Positions 8,846 through 16,898 of a DNA stretch of 23,873 bases are shown in pieces. Source of the stretch: CAZUMH01 sp964621645 (GTDB lineage Bacteria; Zhuqueibacterota; QNDG01; JAGLOF01); NCBI GenBank assembly GCA_964621645.1, contig CAZUMH010000045.1, positions 1 through 23,873 on the forward strand. The letters are read 5' to 3'. Below the pieces are notes generated by a model, which saw nothing but the letters and a program-made list of their open reading frames with translations, did no database searches and was not told where the DNA came from. A program made the translations under genes and the position numbers. Positions within the stretch are counted from its first letter, which is position 1. Each line of letters opens with the position of its first letter.

Positions 8846-8897
8846 CTTCTTCCTCCTTTTATTGTATCCGGTTCCTGTTCCTGAGGCCCTGTTTCTA

Positions 8898-9407
8898 TTA
8901 CTCAGTTCTTCTTGTCTCCAGCATCCACTGAATACCGAACTTGTCGGTCACCATGCCGAAGTTGTCCGTTATGGGAAAGAGCACCCTGCCGCCCTCGGAG
9001 AGTTTGGCAAACACTTCTTTTTTTACTTTGTCATCGGAGAACGTCACAAACAGGGCGAAGTTGCGGCCCATGATGTCCGTGTCGCCGGAGATATCGTCCG
9101 AGGCCATAAATTTAAGATTATCCGCCCGGAATTCCGAGTTGAAAATGCTGTCCTTATATTTTTCCGGAACTTTCATCGGAGTGTCCGCGAATGTCTGCAG
9201 CAGGATTATTTCACCGCCGAAGCATTCTTTATAATATGCCAGCGCCGCTCTGCAGGTTCCGGGGAAGATCAGGTAGGGTCTGCTCTGGGTGATGCTTTGG
9301 ATATTCGCGGCTTCTTTTATATCAGTATCGCTTCTTTCCGGTGAGGGAGAGCACGCTGAAATTAATATGGTTATTATAACAAGCATTAATGCCGCGCTAT
9401 TTTTCAT
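8898..9407 (-). CDS. Lipoprotein with a PhnB-like VOC (glyoxalase) domain
   Basis: 169 residues, start supported by AGGAGA 7 bases upstream. Residues 1-19 are a clear lipoprotein signal (MLVIITILISAC, lipid-accepting Cys19). From about 43 on the sequence matches the PhnB / 3-demethylubiquinone methyltransferase-like branch of the vicinal oxygen chelate fold: 'PYLIFPGTCRAALAYYKECF', 'FGGEII', 'FMASDD', 'FALFVTFSDD', 'AKLSEGGRVLFPI' and 'FGMVTDKFGIQWML'. Family members are normally cytoplasmic proteins of about 140 residues, so the added lipoprotein signal is unusual and implies an envelope location. Catalytic activity is unproven for most PhnB-like proteins. Confidence 0.88.
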   Translation of the reverse strand: MKNSAALMLVIITILISACSPSPERSDTDIKEAANIQSITQSRPYLIFPGTCRAALAYYKECFGGEIILLQTFADTPMKVPEKYKDSIFNSEFRADNLKFMASDDISGDTDIMGRNFALFVTFSDDKVKKEVFAKLSEGGRVLFPITDNFGMVTDKFGIQWMLETRRTE

Positions 9408-9562
9408 GTAGGTTCTCCTAATGGTTTGCAGGTGACCCCGGTGGGAGGCCGAGGATGAGAGTGAAATCTGTCACTACAAAGTAGATTTTGTAAAACAATA
9501 CTCATTGTAATTAATCAAATTAATGACAAATTTACTTTCCGCCACCATTTATCTGCTTATCT

Positions 9563-9609
9563 GGTTCCAGGCCTCCGGCCTGGAATCGGTACCGTGAGGC
9601 TCTGCCTCA
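9563..9609 (+). repeat. Head-type REP upstream of the RAYT gene
   Basis: Hairpin GGTTCCAGGCC TCC GGCCTGGAATC (9563-9587, one G-T pair) followed by a small stem TGAGGCTCTGCCTCA (9595-9609). The same pair in the same order occurs at 2909, 3072, 10382, 14217 and 21870. It lies 22 bases before the RAYT reading frame and is the probable left end of the element. Confidence 0.85.
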
Positions 9610-9631
9610 TTGATTACTCACGGAGGTTGAA

Positions 9632-10154
9632 ATAGGACGAAGCCGCTATACATATTACGACCACCGAGACGGGCCATATTATCTGACTGCTACGATTATC
9701 AAATGGCTGCCGCTTTTGGGATACCCGGAGATTTCGGATATAGTGATCAAATCATTACAATTTCTTATCAGAGAACAGCGAATCGAGATTCATGGTTTTG
9801 TCATTATGGTTAATCATCTCCATTTAATCGCCTCCGGTACATCGTTAGCGAAAGAGATCGGCTTATTCAAGTCATATACAGCCAGGCAGATTGTGGACTG
9901 GTTGACATTGCAGCGGTACTCGAGCCTTCTCAGACTTTTGAAATCCTATAAAAAACAGTATAAGAAAGATCAGGTTTATCAGGTTTGGGAAGAAGGATCT
10001 CACCCCAAACTGATCACGAGTATTGACATGCTGCGGCAGAAACTTGATTATATTCATTATAATCCTGTTCGGAAAAATTTTGTTGATGATCCTGCTCATT
10101 GGCTGTACTCCAGTCACCGGTTTTATTTTGGCGGTGATTGCGTACTGCCGGTGA
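9632..10154 (+). CDS. REP-associated tyrosine transposase (RAYT, HUH/Y1 family), 3' end in the gap
   Basis: The protein frame is clear from 9632, reading IGRSRYTYYDHRDGPYYLTA, then 'IHGFVIMVNHLHLIASG' with the HUH metal site (His62, His64), then 'FKSYTARQIVDWL' with the expected catalytic Tyr82, and the family's C-terminal 'YQVWEEGSHPKLI', 'LRQKLDYIHYNPVR' and 'HWLYSSHRFYFGGD'. It nicks and joins single-stranded REP hairpins. A second copy of the 3' end (10429-10512) indicates that the missing end encodes '..VTPLR' and a stop, for about 178 residues, normal for the family. No ATG, GTG or TTG exists before 9716 in frame; the codon spaced correctly after GGAGG (9622-9626) is ATA 9632. The gene may be start-mutated or use a rare start; TTG 9716 would drop the first conserved strand. 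Confidence 0.88.
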
Positions 10155-10254
10155 NNNNNNNNNNNNNNNNNNNNNNNNNNNNNNNNNNNNNNNNNNNNNN
10201 NNNNNNNNNNNNNNNNNNNNNNNNNNNNNNNNNNNNNNNNNNNNNNNNNNNNNN
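10155..10254. other. Assembly gap of 100 Ns
   Basis: Exactly 100 N characters, which is a conventional placeholder length. The bases on each side match two halves of a contiguous stretch at 10429-10570, and there the halves are separated by only 17 bases (10499-10515). The true gap may therefore be very small. Confidence 0.97.
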
Positions 10255-10309
10255 GACGAGCCGCCGATGTATGCACACCCGGCCTGAGGCCGGGAACGAG
10301 TAATAAGAC
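10255..10309 (+). repeat. Tail-type REP after the RAYT gene (copy A)
   Basis: 55 bases identical to 10516-10570. It contains the hairpin CCCGGCC TGA GGCCGGG (10278-10294) and ends GGAACGAGTAATAAGAC. It is the probable right end of the RAYT element. Confidence 0.85.
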
Positions 10310-10381
10310 ACATCATTCATCATCGCTCAAGCGCGTTTGATTCTCTGATCATCTTCTAGTGAGATAATGATACCTTTATCT

Positions 10382-10427
10382 GGTTCCAGGCCTCCGGCCT
10401 GGAATCCATACTTCGAGGCTCCGCCTC
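10382..10427 (+). repeat. Head-type REP between the two RAYT 3' ends
   Basis: Hairpin GGTTCCAGGCC TCC GGCCTGGAATC (10382-10406) and small stem GAGGCTCCGCCTC (10415-10427). The RAYT 3' fragment starts at the next base but one, so a head repeat is joined directly to a gene tail, as in an internally deleted element. Confidence 0.85.
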
Positions 10428-10428
10428 T

Positions 10429-10512
10429 GATGATCCTGCTCAGTGGCTGTACTCCAGTCACCGGTTTTATTTTGGCGGTGATTGCGTACTGCCGGTGACG
10501 CCTCTCCGGTAA
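10429..10512 (+). pseudogene. RAYT 3'-end fragment (copy B)
   Basis: Encodes DDPAQWLYSSHRFYFGGD.., then VLPVTPLR and a stop (27 codons). Its first 70 bases differ from 10085-10154 at one position only (His to Gln change). It lacks the catalytic part and is a remnant, but it supplies the sequence hidden in the gap of copy A. Confidence 0.85.
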
Positions 10513-10515
10513 ATG

Positions 10516-10570
10516 GACGAGCCGCCGATGTATGCACACCCGGCCTGAGGCCGGGAACGAGTAATAAGAC
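10516..10570 (+). repeat. Tail-type REP (copy B)
   Basis: Identical to 10255-10309, with the CCCGGCC TGA GGCCGGG hairpin at 10539-10555. Together with the head REP at 10382 and the fragment at 10429 it makes a miniature head-tail element of about 190 bases. Confidence 0.85.
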
Positions 10571-10625
10571 GCCGGCTCCCCTGAGCGCGGGAACGACGTG
10601 AGACAAATCTCTCATTCCGCGTGCC

Positions 10626-11348
10626 TCAATTTGCTTCTGATTTAATAACTCCGGCCCAAGTGGTTTTTGGATCTCTCTGTCTGTAATAGAGTATCTTCCT
10701 GGATGTATTAAAACTGAGGACATCAGCCGTATTGCCGGTGAGGTCCCAGACATCCGGATTTACGATATTGTTCACTTTCAGCTGTTTTACGTTCAGGGAG
10801 AACATGAAAAAATCTTTATAATAAAAATCTGCCCGAACCTGTCCCCCGGCATTATGGATTATAAACATTAAATCTGAATCACGTTTAAACAGGATTCTCT
10901 CTTTTTTTAAAGATGATCTTTCGATAGTGACGGCCCCGTAGAATATTTTCCTGACACTTCCGTCAGGGCTGCGTCTTTTTAAAAACACCTTTTTTTCGGC
11001 TCGGTCAATATAAAAACTTGCTGTCCCGTTTCCGGTGAGTTCAAGGTACCGGCCGGAAATTGAGACCGCGTCGGATTTGTAATCGATTAATTCAACGGCA
11101 AATGTATACACGGGATGTGAACTGAAACAGATGGTTGCGGTATATTTTCTTAAATCAGCATCGATATAAATGCTTTTCGGATTAATGACAGCATATGTTT
11201 CAGAGAAAGCAAACTCTGCATCACTTGACAAGCGGCTGATTGTCCCCTTGGCTATTTTTTTTTCATTCTGGGCTATCGCATTACTGTAACTGACGAGCAG
11301 GATTATGACGGCAATGGAGATGCGTAGTAATGATTTGAAGATTTTCAT
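10626..11348 (-). CDS. Exported protein of unknown function
   Basis: 240 residues from ATG 11348, which has GGAGG 6 bases upstream and opens a clean signal peptide (MKIFKSLLRISIAVIILLVS..NAIAQ). The open frame extends 86 codons upstream through repeat-derived sequence, and that extension is unlikely to be translated. The mature part is rich in beta strands and charged residues ('SIYIDADLRKYTATICFSSH', 'YLELTGNGTASFYIDRAEKK', 'ILFKRDSDLMFIIHNAGG'). I do not recognise the family. There is no lipobox and no T9SS domain, so a periplasmic location is likely. The gene is A+T-richer than its neighbours. Confidence 0.8.
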   Translation of the reverse strand: MKIFKSLLRISIAVIILLVSYSNAIAQNEKKIAKGTISRLSSDAEFAFSETYAVINPKSIYIDADLRKYTATICFSSHPVYTFAVELIDYKSDAVSISGRYLELTGNGTASFYIDRAEKKVFLKRRSPDGSVRKIFYGAVTIERSSLKKERILFKRDSDLMFIIHNAGGQVRADFYYKDFFMFSLNVKQLKVNNIVNPDVWDLTGNTADVLSFNTSRKILYYRQRDPKTTWAGVIKSEAN

Positions 11349-11645
11349 AATGCCTCCATGGTTACGCAGGACCGTGTACCGCTGCCGGTCGTGCCACTTT
11401 ATTAATCGCTTGAGCCGGCTCATACATGCGTTCCCGGACGAAGGCCGGGAACCAGGCCGTGAAATCCATGTATCGCTCATGCATGATTCTTTCCCTGCGG
11501 CTGCAGCACCCGCTGTTTCACCTGCATCATCTCTCCCGTTTGAAACACGCGGGCGTGTCCACGGCGACCTAACCGGAAATTTATCCGTTACCATACCTGA
11601 TTCCAAAAAGGCCGTGCAGCGATGGTCGCTTCCTGAGCCGCGCCC
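11349..11645. other. Intergenic stretch with a decayed tail-type repeat
   Basis: Bases of about 11391-11451 resemble the RAYT 3' tail (CTGCCGGTCGTGCC.. ATGCGTTCCCGG.. GGCCGGGAA) with a broken hairpin. The remaining bases up to the stop codon at 11646 show no gene or clear terminator. Confidence 0.45.
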
Positions 11646-13883
11646 CTATTTCAGCAGCATCATCCTGATCGACCCGGTAAACCTGCCGGCGGTAAGTCTG
11701 CATACATAGATGCCGGAAGGCATCAGCTGCCCGTGCGAATTTTTCCCATCCCATTCGAGTTCATAATGACCTGGGGCTTGACCAGGCAATTCGAAATTCT
11801 TTACCAGCTTCCCTGTGATAGTAAAAACAGAAAGCTCAACATCGCTGTTCTTCGGAAGGTCATAGCTGATCAGTGTGCCCGGATTAAAGGGATTTGGGAA
11901 ATTCTGGTGCAGCCTGAATTCATCGGGAATGGCGCCGCGCTCATCGCTCGTGCCCGTGGGCGGGGTAACATGCAGGCTGAAGGGCCTGCTTTCCAGCGTA
12001 AGATCCACAGCGATGGTATTGGATATTCTGCAGGTATAGATCCCTGAATCAGCAAGAACGGCTGATCCGATCTCATACGCGGCATCGGTGGCGCCGGCAA
12101 TGGCGGTTTGATCCTTGTACCACTGGTACTGATTTGCCGTGCCCCCCACCTGTACTGAAAACGTCACTTCTTCGCCCGTCGTAACGGTTGTGTCCAGCGC
12201 GGTGCCCACACTGTCCTGGGGGCTGTAAATGATTCCAGAAATACCGGCATTCGGCTCGATATCCTCAAAGGTAAACCGGTTATTCTCTATGAATGGATTT
12301 GATAGATATGGCAACGATGAAATGTCCGGCAGGTCGGTAAACTGATTATCATTGATCCGGAAGGTAGACAGTTGCCCAAGATCGTTCACATCGGACGGGA
12401 TGGCGCCTTCAAATTGGTTCTTTTCAAGTCGTAATGCTGTCAGATTTGTCAAATCCCAGATCTGCTCAGGCAACGTACCGGTAAACACATTATTATTCAG
12501 CATGAGCCGGATAAGCCCGGTCAGGTTTCCCAGCCACGCGGGAACGGTCCCTTCCAATTGACAGTATCCCAGTTCCAGAATCTGCAAATTGGTTAAATTG
12601 GCAAAGCTGTCCGGTATGGGGCCGGCCAGCTGATTATTACTGGTTAGCTGGAGACATACCAGGGAGGTGAGGTCCCCCAGTTGGGCGGGGATCGACCCGG
12701 TAAAGTTGTTATGAGTAAGGGTAAGGGTCCTCAGTTTGCTCAGGTTTCCCAATGCGGGCGGCAGTGACCCGTCGAGTTGATTCTGCTCAAGAGTTATACT
12801 TTCAAGATTGATCATGTTTCCTATCTGTTCCGGGATCGGTCCAGTCAGCTGATTGTTGTATATGGCAAGTTTCTTGAGATATACCAGGTTCCCGATTTGA
12901 GGAGGGATCGATCCGGTTAATTGATTATATTGGAGATAGATAATAACAAGACGCCGGCACTGAGCAATTTCAGATGGAATCGTGTCGGATAAGGCGTTGG
13001 TTTGCAGATAGATGGCGTTAAGGCTGTCCAGGGTGCCGATTTCAACGGGCAGGGTGCCGGTGACATTGTTGCTCGGCAGTGCAATGCTGGTAACACGATC
13101 ACCGGTAATGGTCACTCCTTTCCAGGAGGTCAGGGGACCGGTGAGCCAGTTTTCACTGTCGGTCCAGTCGGCGCCGTTGGTGCTGTTGTAAAGAGCAACC
13201 AGGGCCAGGGAATCTCTCTGCAGGCCGGTGAGGGGCGGTTCCCAGGAGTAAATTTTCAGATCTTTCAGATATCCCTGAAACGTTCGGCTGACGCTGCCGT
13301 TGGTTATGGTGAAGGACCTGTCGCCGCGGGGATTTATTACCCGCGTTGAGCTGTCTACGGCGGCTCCGTCAAAGTAGAGCCTTCCCATTCCTTCGGTGGA
13401 ATCGTAGGTGAAGGCAACGGTGTGCCAGGTGTTTGAAGAGTAATGTACGCCCGAAGATGATGATGTTTCGAAGTAGCTGCCCTGGGCAAGGCCGACGGTA
13501 CTGTCGGGATCGATGAAGAGGGTGCACCATTTGTAGAATCTGCCTCCCACAAGCACCGGTCTTCTGATAGAGGTGACGCTGTCCACTTTAAACATGGCGC
13601 TCATGGCAAATTTTTTCAGATTGAGGGCGGTGATATCGGGGGTGTACAGGTCACAGGAATCGGATTCTGTCCCGATGTAATTGCCGTTACAGTAGACTCC
13701 TCCCTGTTGAAACAATGTGTTTATCAGCTCTGCGGGGCCGTAATTACCGATGGTGTCGTTTGCTGTGAATGTGAAGGGATAGTGAGTGATGAGCGTGTAA
13801 TTGTCGAGATCCTGGGCCCGGGAAATGGAGGTCAGGAAAATCAGGACCATGGAAGAAATGCTGAGAATGGCTGCTTTTTTCAT
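11646..13883 (-). CDS. Secreted LamG-LRR-Ig protein with type IX secretion sorting domain
   Basis: 745 residues from ATG 13883 (AGAGGA about 7 bases upstream), chosen over an upstream in-frame start because it opens the signal peptide (MKKAAILSISSMVLIFLTSI..). Domains in order: a LamG/concanavalin-like jelly roll (about 28-215; 'NTWHTVAFTYDSTEGMGRLY' is diagnostic). Next a plant-type LRR cap ('LVALYNSTNGADWTDSENWL', 228-247), then about ten repeats of the 'NQLTGSIPPQIGNLVYLKKL' kind (about 262-530). Then one Ig-like domain ('YQWYKDQTAI', 'ADSGIYTCRISN', 545-640) and the T9SS sorting domain ('HQNFPNPFNPGTLISYDLP', 'MPSGIYVCRLTAGRF', 655-745). It is probably surface-displayed and acts in recognition or adhesion. 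The plant-type LRR is known from FCB bacteria and is not by itself evidence of eukaryotic transfer. Confidence 0.95.
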   Translation of the reverse strand: MKKAAILSISSMVLIFLTSISRAQDLDNYTLITHYPFTFTANDTIGNYGPAELINTLFQQGGVYCNGNYIGTESDSCDLYTPDITALNLKKFAMSAMFKVDSVTSIRRPVLVGGRFYKWCTLFIDPDSTVGLAQGSYFETSSSSGVHYSSNTWHTVAFTYDSTEGMGRLYFDGAAVDSSTRVINPRGDRSFTITNGSVSRTFQGYLKDLKIYSWEPPLTGLQRDSLALVALYNSTNGADWTDSENWLTGPLTSWKGVTITGDRVTSIALPSNNVTGTLPVEIGTLDSLNAIYLQTNALSDTIPSEIAQCRRLVIIYLQYNQLTGSIPPQIGNLVYLKKLAIYNNQLTGPIPEQIGNMINLESITLEQNQLDGSLPPALGNLSKLRTLTLTHNNFTGSIPAQLGDLTSLVCLQLTSNNQLAGPIPDSFANLTNLQILELGYCQLEGTVPAWLGNLTGLIRLMLNNNVFTGTLPEQIWDLTNLTALRLEKNQFEGAIPSDVNDLGQLSTFRINDNQFTDLPDISSLPYLSNPFIENNRFTFEDIEPNAGISGIIYSPQDSVGTALDTTVTTGEEVTFSVQVGGTANQYQWYKDQTAIAGATDAAYEIGSAVLADSGIYTCRISNTIAVDLTLESRPFSLHVTPPTGTSDERGAIPDEFRLHQNFPNPFNPGTLISYDLPKNSDVELSVFTITGKLVKNFELPGQAPGHYELEWDGKNSHGQLMPSGIYVCRLTAGRFTGSIRMMLLK

Positions 13884-14486
13884 GGCATTGTCCTCTTTTA
13901 TATGCATCAACACTGGTATGCAGTATGTTCGGGAATGTGGGTAAAACGGGAATGGTGTAATGTAATGATATTATTGTTCATTAAAAATCTTTTTTTCAAC
14001 ATAGCGCCGGTGCCACAGCGGCAGCCTCCCCCTGACGACTCTCCGCTAAGCGTGAAGCCGCAACTGCATGAGTCCCCTGTGAAGGCCGAGGGGATGAGAG
14101 TAAAACCGGTAATACGGTGAACAGGACTAATTTCTGAGAGTTGAATGAACTGAATAATTATACTGATTCGCTTTTTCAAGCCCTATGTTCTTGTTGAAAA
14201 TAATAGTAGGTTCTCTGGTTCCAGGTCTTCACCTGGAACCCATACTTTCGAGGCGCCGCCTCGCTGATATTTGAAAGAGGATTCCAGAAATGAAAATGAT
14301 GAACACGTATTTTTTATGTTTTCGTCATCTTACATCCCGATGCGTTACCGTGTGATAAATCCTCGCACAGAGTGTGGGACTTAATCGTCTCTATCCAGCA
14401 GACTTCAATGGGAGACGTGTCACCAGGGAAAAAGCTATTTTAACGGTGTATTTTTGTTAATTAAGACATCCGCTTTTCGATGGTTC
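13884..14486. other. 600-bp intergenic region at the edge of the accessory island
   Basis: No convincing gene. A decayed tail-type repeat lies at about 14030-14105 (CTGACGACTCTCCGCTAAGCG.. GGCCGAGGGGATGAGAG). A head-type repeat lies at 14217-14240 (GGTTCCAGGT CTTC ACCTGGAACC) with its small stem CGAGGCGCCGCCTCG at 14249-14263. From about 14264 the sequence turns A+T-rich. A short plus-strand frame from ATG 14290 encodes about 20 residues and looks accidental. A last small hairpin (CCGGCCAGTGGCCGG, 14506-14520) overlaps the 3' end of the next gene. Confidence 0.6.
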
Positions 14487-16898
14487 TCAGGCTCTTCTCT
14501 GGTTTCCGGCCAGTGGCCGGGGATGAGTAATGATGCCAATAAACTCCGCAATTACTGTATAATTATCGCTTTCCGATTCTAATATTTCAATTGTATTAAA
14601 TAGGGGATTCAACGGTTTGAGTAAAATTTCTTCATGTGACCACTGCCCATCTTCCATATACACCTTCCTGGCCTGATACTCCTTAATTGAATATGAACCG
14701 CCATAATCGGGATCAATAACATCACGATGCTGCACCAGAACAATCTTACCGTTTCTGCTGCCTACAACCGGTGTCCTGAACACACACAGACTGCTCTCGG
14801 GAATCCGGGGTTCCATTGATTTACCATGTGCCTGAATAACAAACATGTTACGGTTTAATCTGCCCAAACCTTCTGCTTTAATCCAGCCTTCCATCGCCAC
14901 TTCTTCACCTTGGCCGAAATATCCGCAGGCTGCTGCTGCAGAATAAAATGGAAGATATTCGGTAAATTTGAGTGTATCCTTGATTTCCGACTTGATTTTT
15001 TCTATTAAAGGATTACGCTTTGGATTATCAGGTTCCACAACCGCATTTCTCACGTGAGCGAGATTATCTTCAAAATGTTTCTCAAGATTCCGATTCTCAA
15101 AATATACATAGCAGCCTTTCATGCCGCGCGACATCAACGTCTTATAGATATTGCGGACAAGTTCACATAATTTTTCAGGATTGCTTTTTAAATTCTTTTT
15201 TCCGGAACTGTCTTTGTATGCATGCCAGTCTACTCTGTAGGATAAATTATTCAGGTCGAATTGCAGATCATTACCAACAATAATCCCTACATAGTCAAAC
15301 TCAAGACCCTGTGATGTATGAATACATCCGATCTGTTCAACACCGCTCTTGTCGATTGCCCATGTTGTCCTAGCCTTACGGGAATTCCACGGCATTCTGA
15401 ATCCGTGTTCCGGTATGACAACATCATCTATTTCACCATCAGGATTACCATCCTTTTCACTTGTCCATGGCCAGGCATAACCCGCCAGTATTCGTGCATC
15501 ATATCCTGAGATATTTTTCAGTCTGATTGCTTCACGCAATTTATTGGGATTTTTATAAATCTTGAATTCAAATTCACCTTGATCCCACCCGTCATAGTTG
15601 GCTGTTTCTCTAATCTGCAATATATGGTCCAGCCAATTGACATACCCTTCAGCGCCGGAGCACCTGAACTGTGCCTCAAGCTCAATTTCCTGCACTCTTG
15701 CCCGGAATTTCCGGGCAACTCGTTTTATTTCAGTTACAGTACCAATATCATCAGGCCGAATCCGCTGATCATCGTCGATAAACAGAATAGTGTTGCGAGC
15801 AGCATTGATGATATCCTCAAGTTGATTTTCGCCATAATACTGGTAGGCTGAACCATTTTTCAGACGATGTGCTTCATCAACGATTATCGTATCAAACGAA
15901 TTTTCATCACATTCTAAGAATTGGCCGGAGCCTTTGAATAAATTATTCAAACGATTTTTTCGGTGGTCCCTCGCCAGTTTGGCAATCATGACATCACGGA
16001 ACGCAGCATTAGGGGCCACAAAAACAACATTCTGTTCTTCCTGCAGTAGACCCCCCAGAAGATTAACTGAAATAATAGATTTCCCAGTCCCCGGACCGCC
16101 TTTCACGATCAGGACATTCTTTTCATCAACGCTTCGTGAAATTGCCAAGGCTTTTTCATACGCAACCTTCTGGTTATCGATCAAGATAAAAGCTTTGTTC
16201 CCTTTGAATAGTTCACAGATATGGTCAATCAGTTTTTTGCTCGGCCGGATCTTACCATTATGGATATCATACAGGATTTCCATTCCCTTTCCACGCCCGA
16301 CATGTTTTCTGATGAACTCCTGCAGTTTAACAGAATCCTCCTTAAAAAAAATAGGCGTATCGAGAATGATCTCCTGATACAGCGCAGATGTCAAGGGCTC
16401 TGGTTGTTTCTCTTTATAGTTATGCAAGTAAGCGCAGCTTTGCGGAGTGATATTGTGTGTTTCCAGATTCTCGTTATAATCAAGTAAAAGACATTTATAG
16501 GAATTAGCTTGATAACAGGGATGAGTTGTTTCCCGCTTCCCGCCTCCTAAAAATGTCACTATCACTCCATCCTGATCAGTTTTTTCTGCAGTCTGCCATT
16601 GCTTCAGTTCAACAATGACAAAATTTCTATTATCTCTTTCGTCCCGTCCTGTAATTAAAAAATCGATTCGCTTCGAGGTGAGAGGGATTTTATATTCTAC
16701 AAGTATACCGCAATCTTCTTCTACTGCGGATTTACGAACGATTGTTTCCATGAACAGCATAGAGTTGGTATATGCTGTTCTCTCTTGTTTGGGGAAAAAA
16801 CCCATGAGATTAACGAAAGATTCTTCAATTTTGTCAGTGATCCTGTTTAAAGAAACATCTTCCAGAAAACCACAGGCATCATTCTTATAGATGATCAT
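14487..16898 (-). CDS. Nuclease-DUF2075 helicase fused to a LexA/UmuD-type S24 peptidase domain
   Basis: 803 residues. N-terminal PD-(D/E)XK-like nuclease: 'KRIDFLI' (Asp79) and 'FVIVELKQW' (Glu97, Lys99). Then a superfamily 1 helicase of the DUF2075 / Schlafen-like group: Walker A GGPGTGKS (267-274), Walker B 'TIIVDEAHR' (337-345), 'FIDDDQR' (373-379), 'QFRCSG' (410-415) and 'IHTSQGLEFDYVGII' (526-540). The C-terminus (about 645-803) is an S24 domain: 'YSAAAACGYF' with Cys658-Gly659, 'HGKSMEP' with Ser694, and 'YSIKEY' with Lys739. These match the cleavage site, nucleophile and general base of UmuD; the Cys-to-Ser distance of 36 is the same as UmuD Cys24 to Ser60. The ATG overlaps the TGA of the upstream pyrophosphohydrolase gene by 4 bases, so the two are translationally coupled. 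Likely a DNA-processing effector regulated by self-cleavage (inference). Confidence 0.9.
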   Translation of the reverse strand: MIIYKNDACGFLEDVSLNRITDKIEESFVNLMGFFPKQERTAYTNSMLFMETIVRKSAVEEDCGILVEYKIPLTSKRIDFLITGRDERDNRNFVIVELKQWQTAEKTDQDGVIVTFLGGGKRETTHPCYQANSYKCLLLDYNENLETHNITPQSCAYLHNYKEKQPEPLTSALYQEIILDTPIFFKEDSVKLQEFIRKHVGRGKGMEILYDIHNGKIRPSKKLIDHICELFKGNKAFILIDNQKVAYEKALAISRSVDEKNVLIVKGGPGTGKSIISVNLLGGLLQEEQNVVFVAPNAAFRDVMIAKLARDHRKNRLNNLFKGSGQFLECDENSFDTIIVDEAHRLKNGSAYQYYGENQLEDIINAARNTILFIDDDQRIRPDDIGTVTEIKRVARKFRARVQEIELEAQFRCSGAEGYVNWLDHILQIRETANYDGWDQGEFEFKIYKNPNKLREAIRLKNISGYDARILAGYAWPWTSEKDGNPDGEIDDVVIPEHGFRMPWNSRKARTTWAIDKSGVEQIGCIHTSQGLEFDYVGIIVGNDLQFDLNNLSYRVDWHAYKDSSGKKNLKSNPEKLCELVRNIYKTLMSRGMKGCYVYFENRNLEKHFEDNLAHVRNAVVEPDNPKRNPLIEKIKSEIKDTLKFTEYLPFYSAAAACGYFGQGEEVAMEGWIKAEGLGRLNRNMFVIQAHGKSMEPRIPESSLCVFRTPVVGSRNGKIVLVQHRDVIDPDYGGSYSIKEYQARKVYMEDGQWSHEEILLKPLNPLFNTIEILESESDNYTVIAEFIGIITHPRPLAGNQRRA

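Noticed and set aside
10327..10753. Minus-strand open frames between the REP copies
   Set aside because: They are made of repeat and antisense transposase sequence, with no ribosome sites or conserved features.
11646..13883. Plant-type LRRs as evidence of transfer from a eukaryote
   Set aside because: The same LRR type is common in FCB bacteria, and the protein carries a bacterial signal peptide and T9SS domain.
14487..14530. Terminator for the helicase operon
   Set aside because: The CCGGCCAGTGGCCGG hairpin lies inside the 3' end of the coding region and has no T-run on the minus strand.
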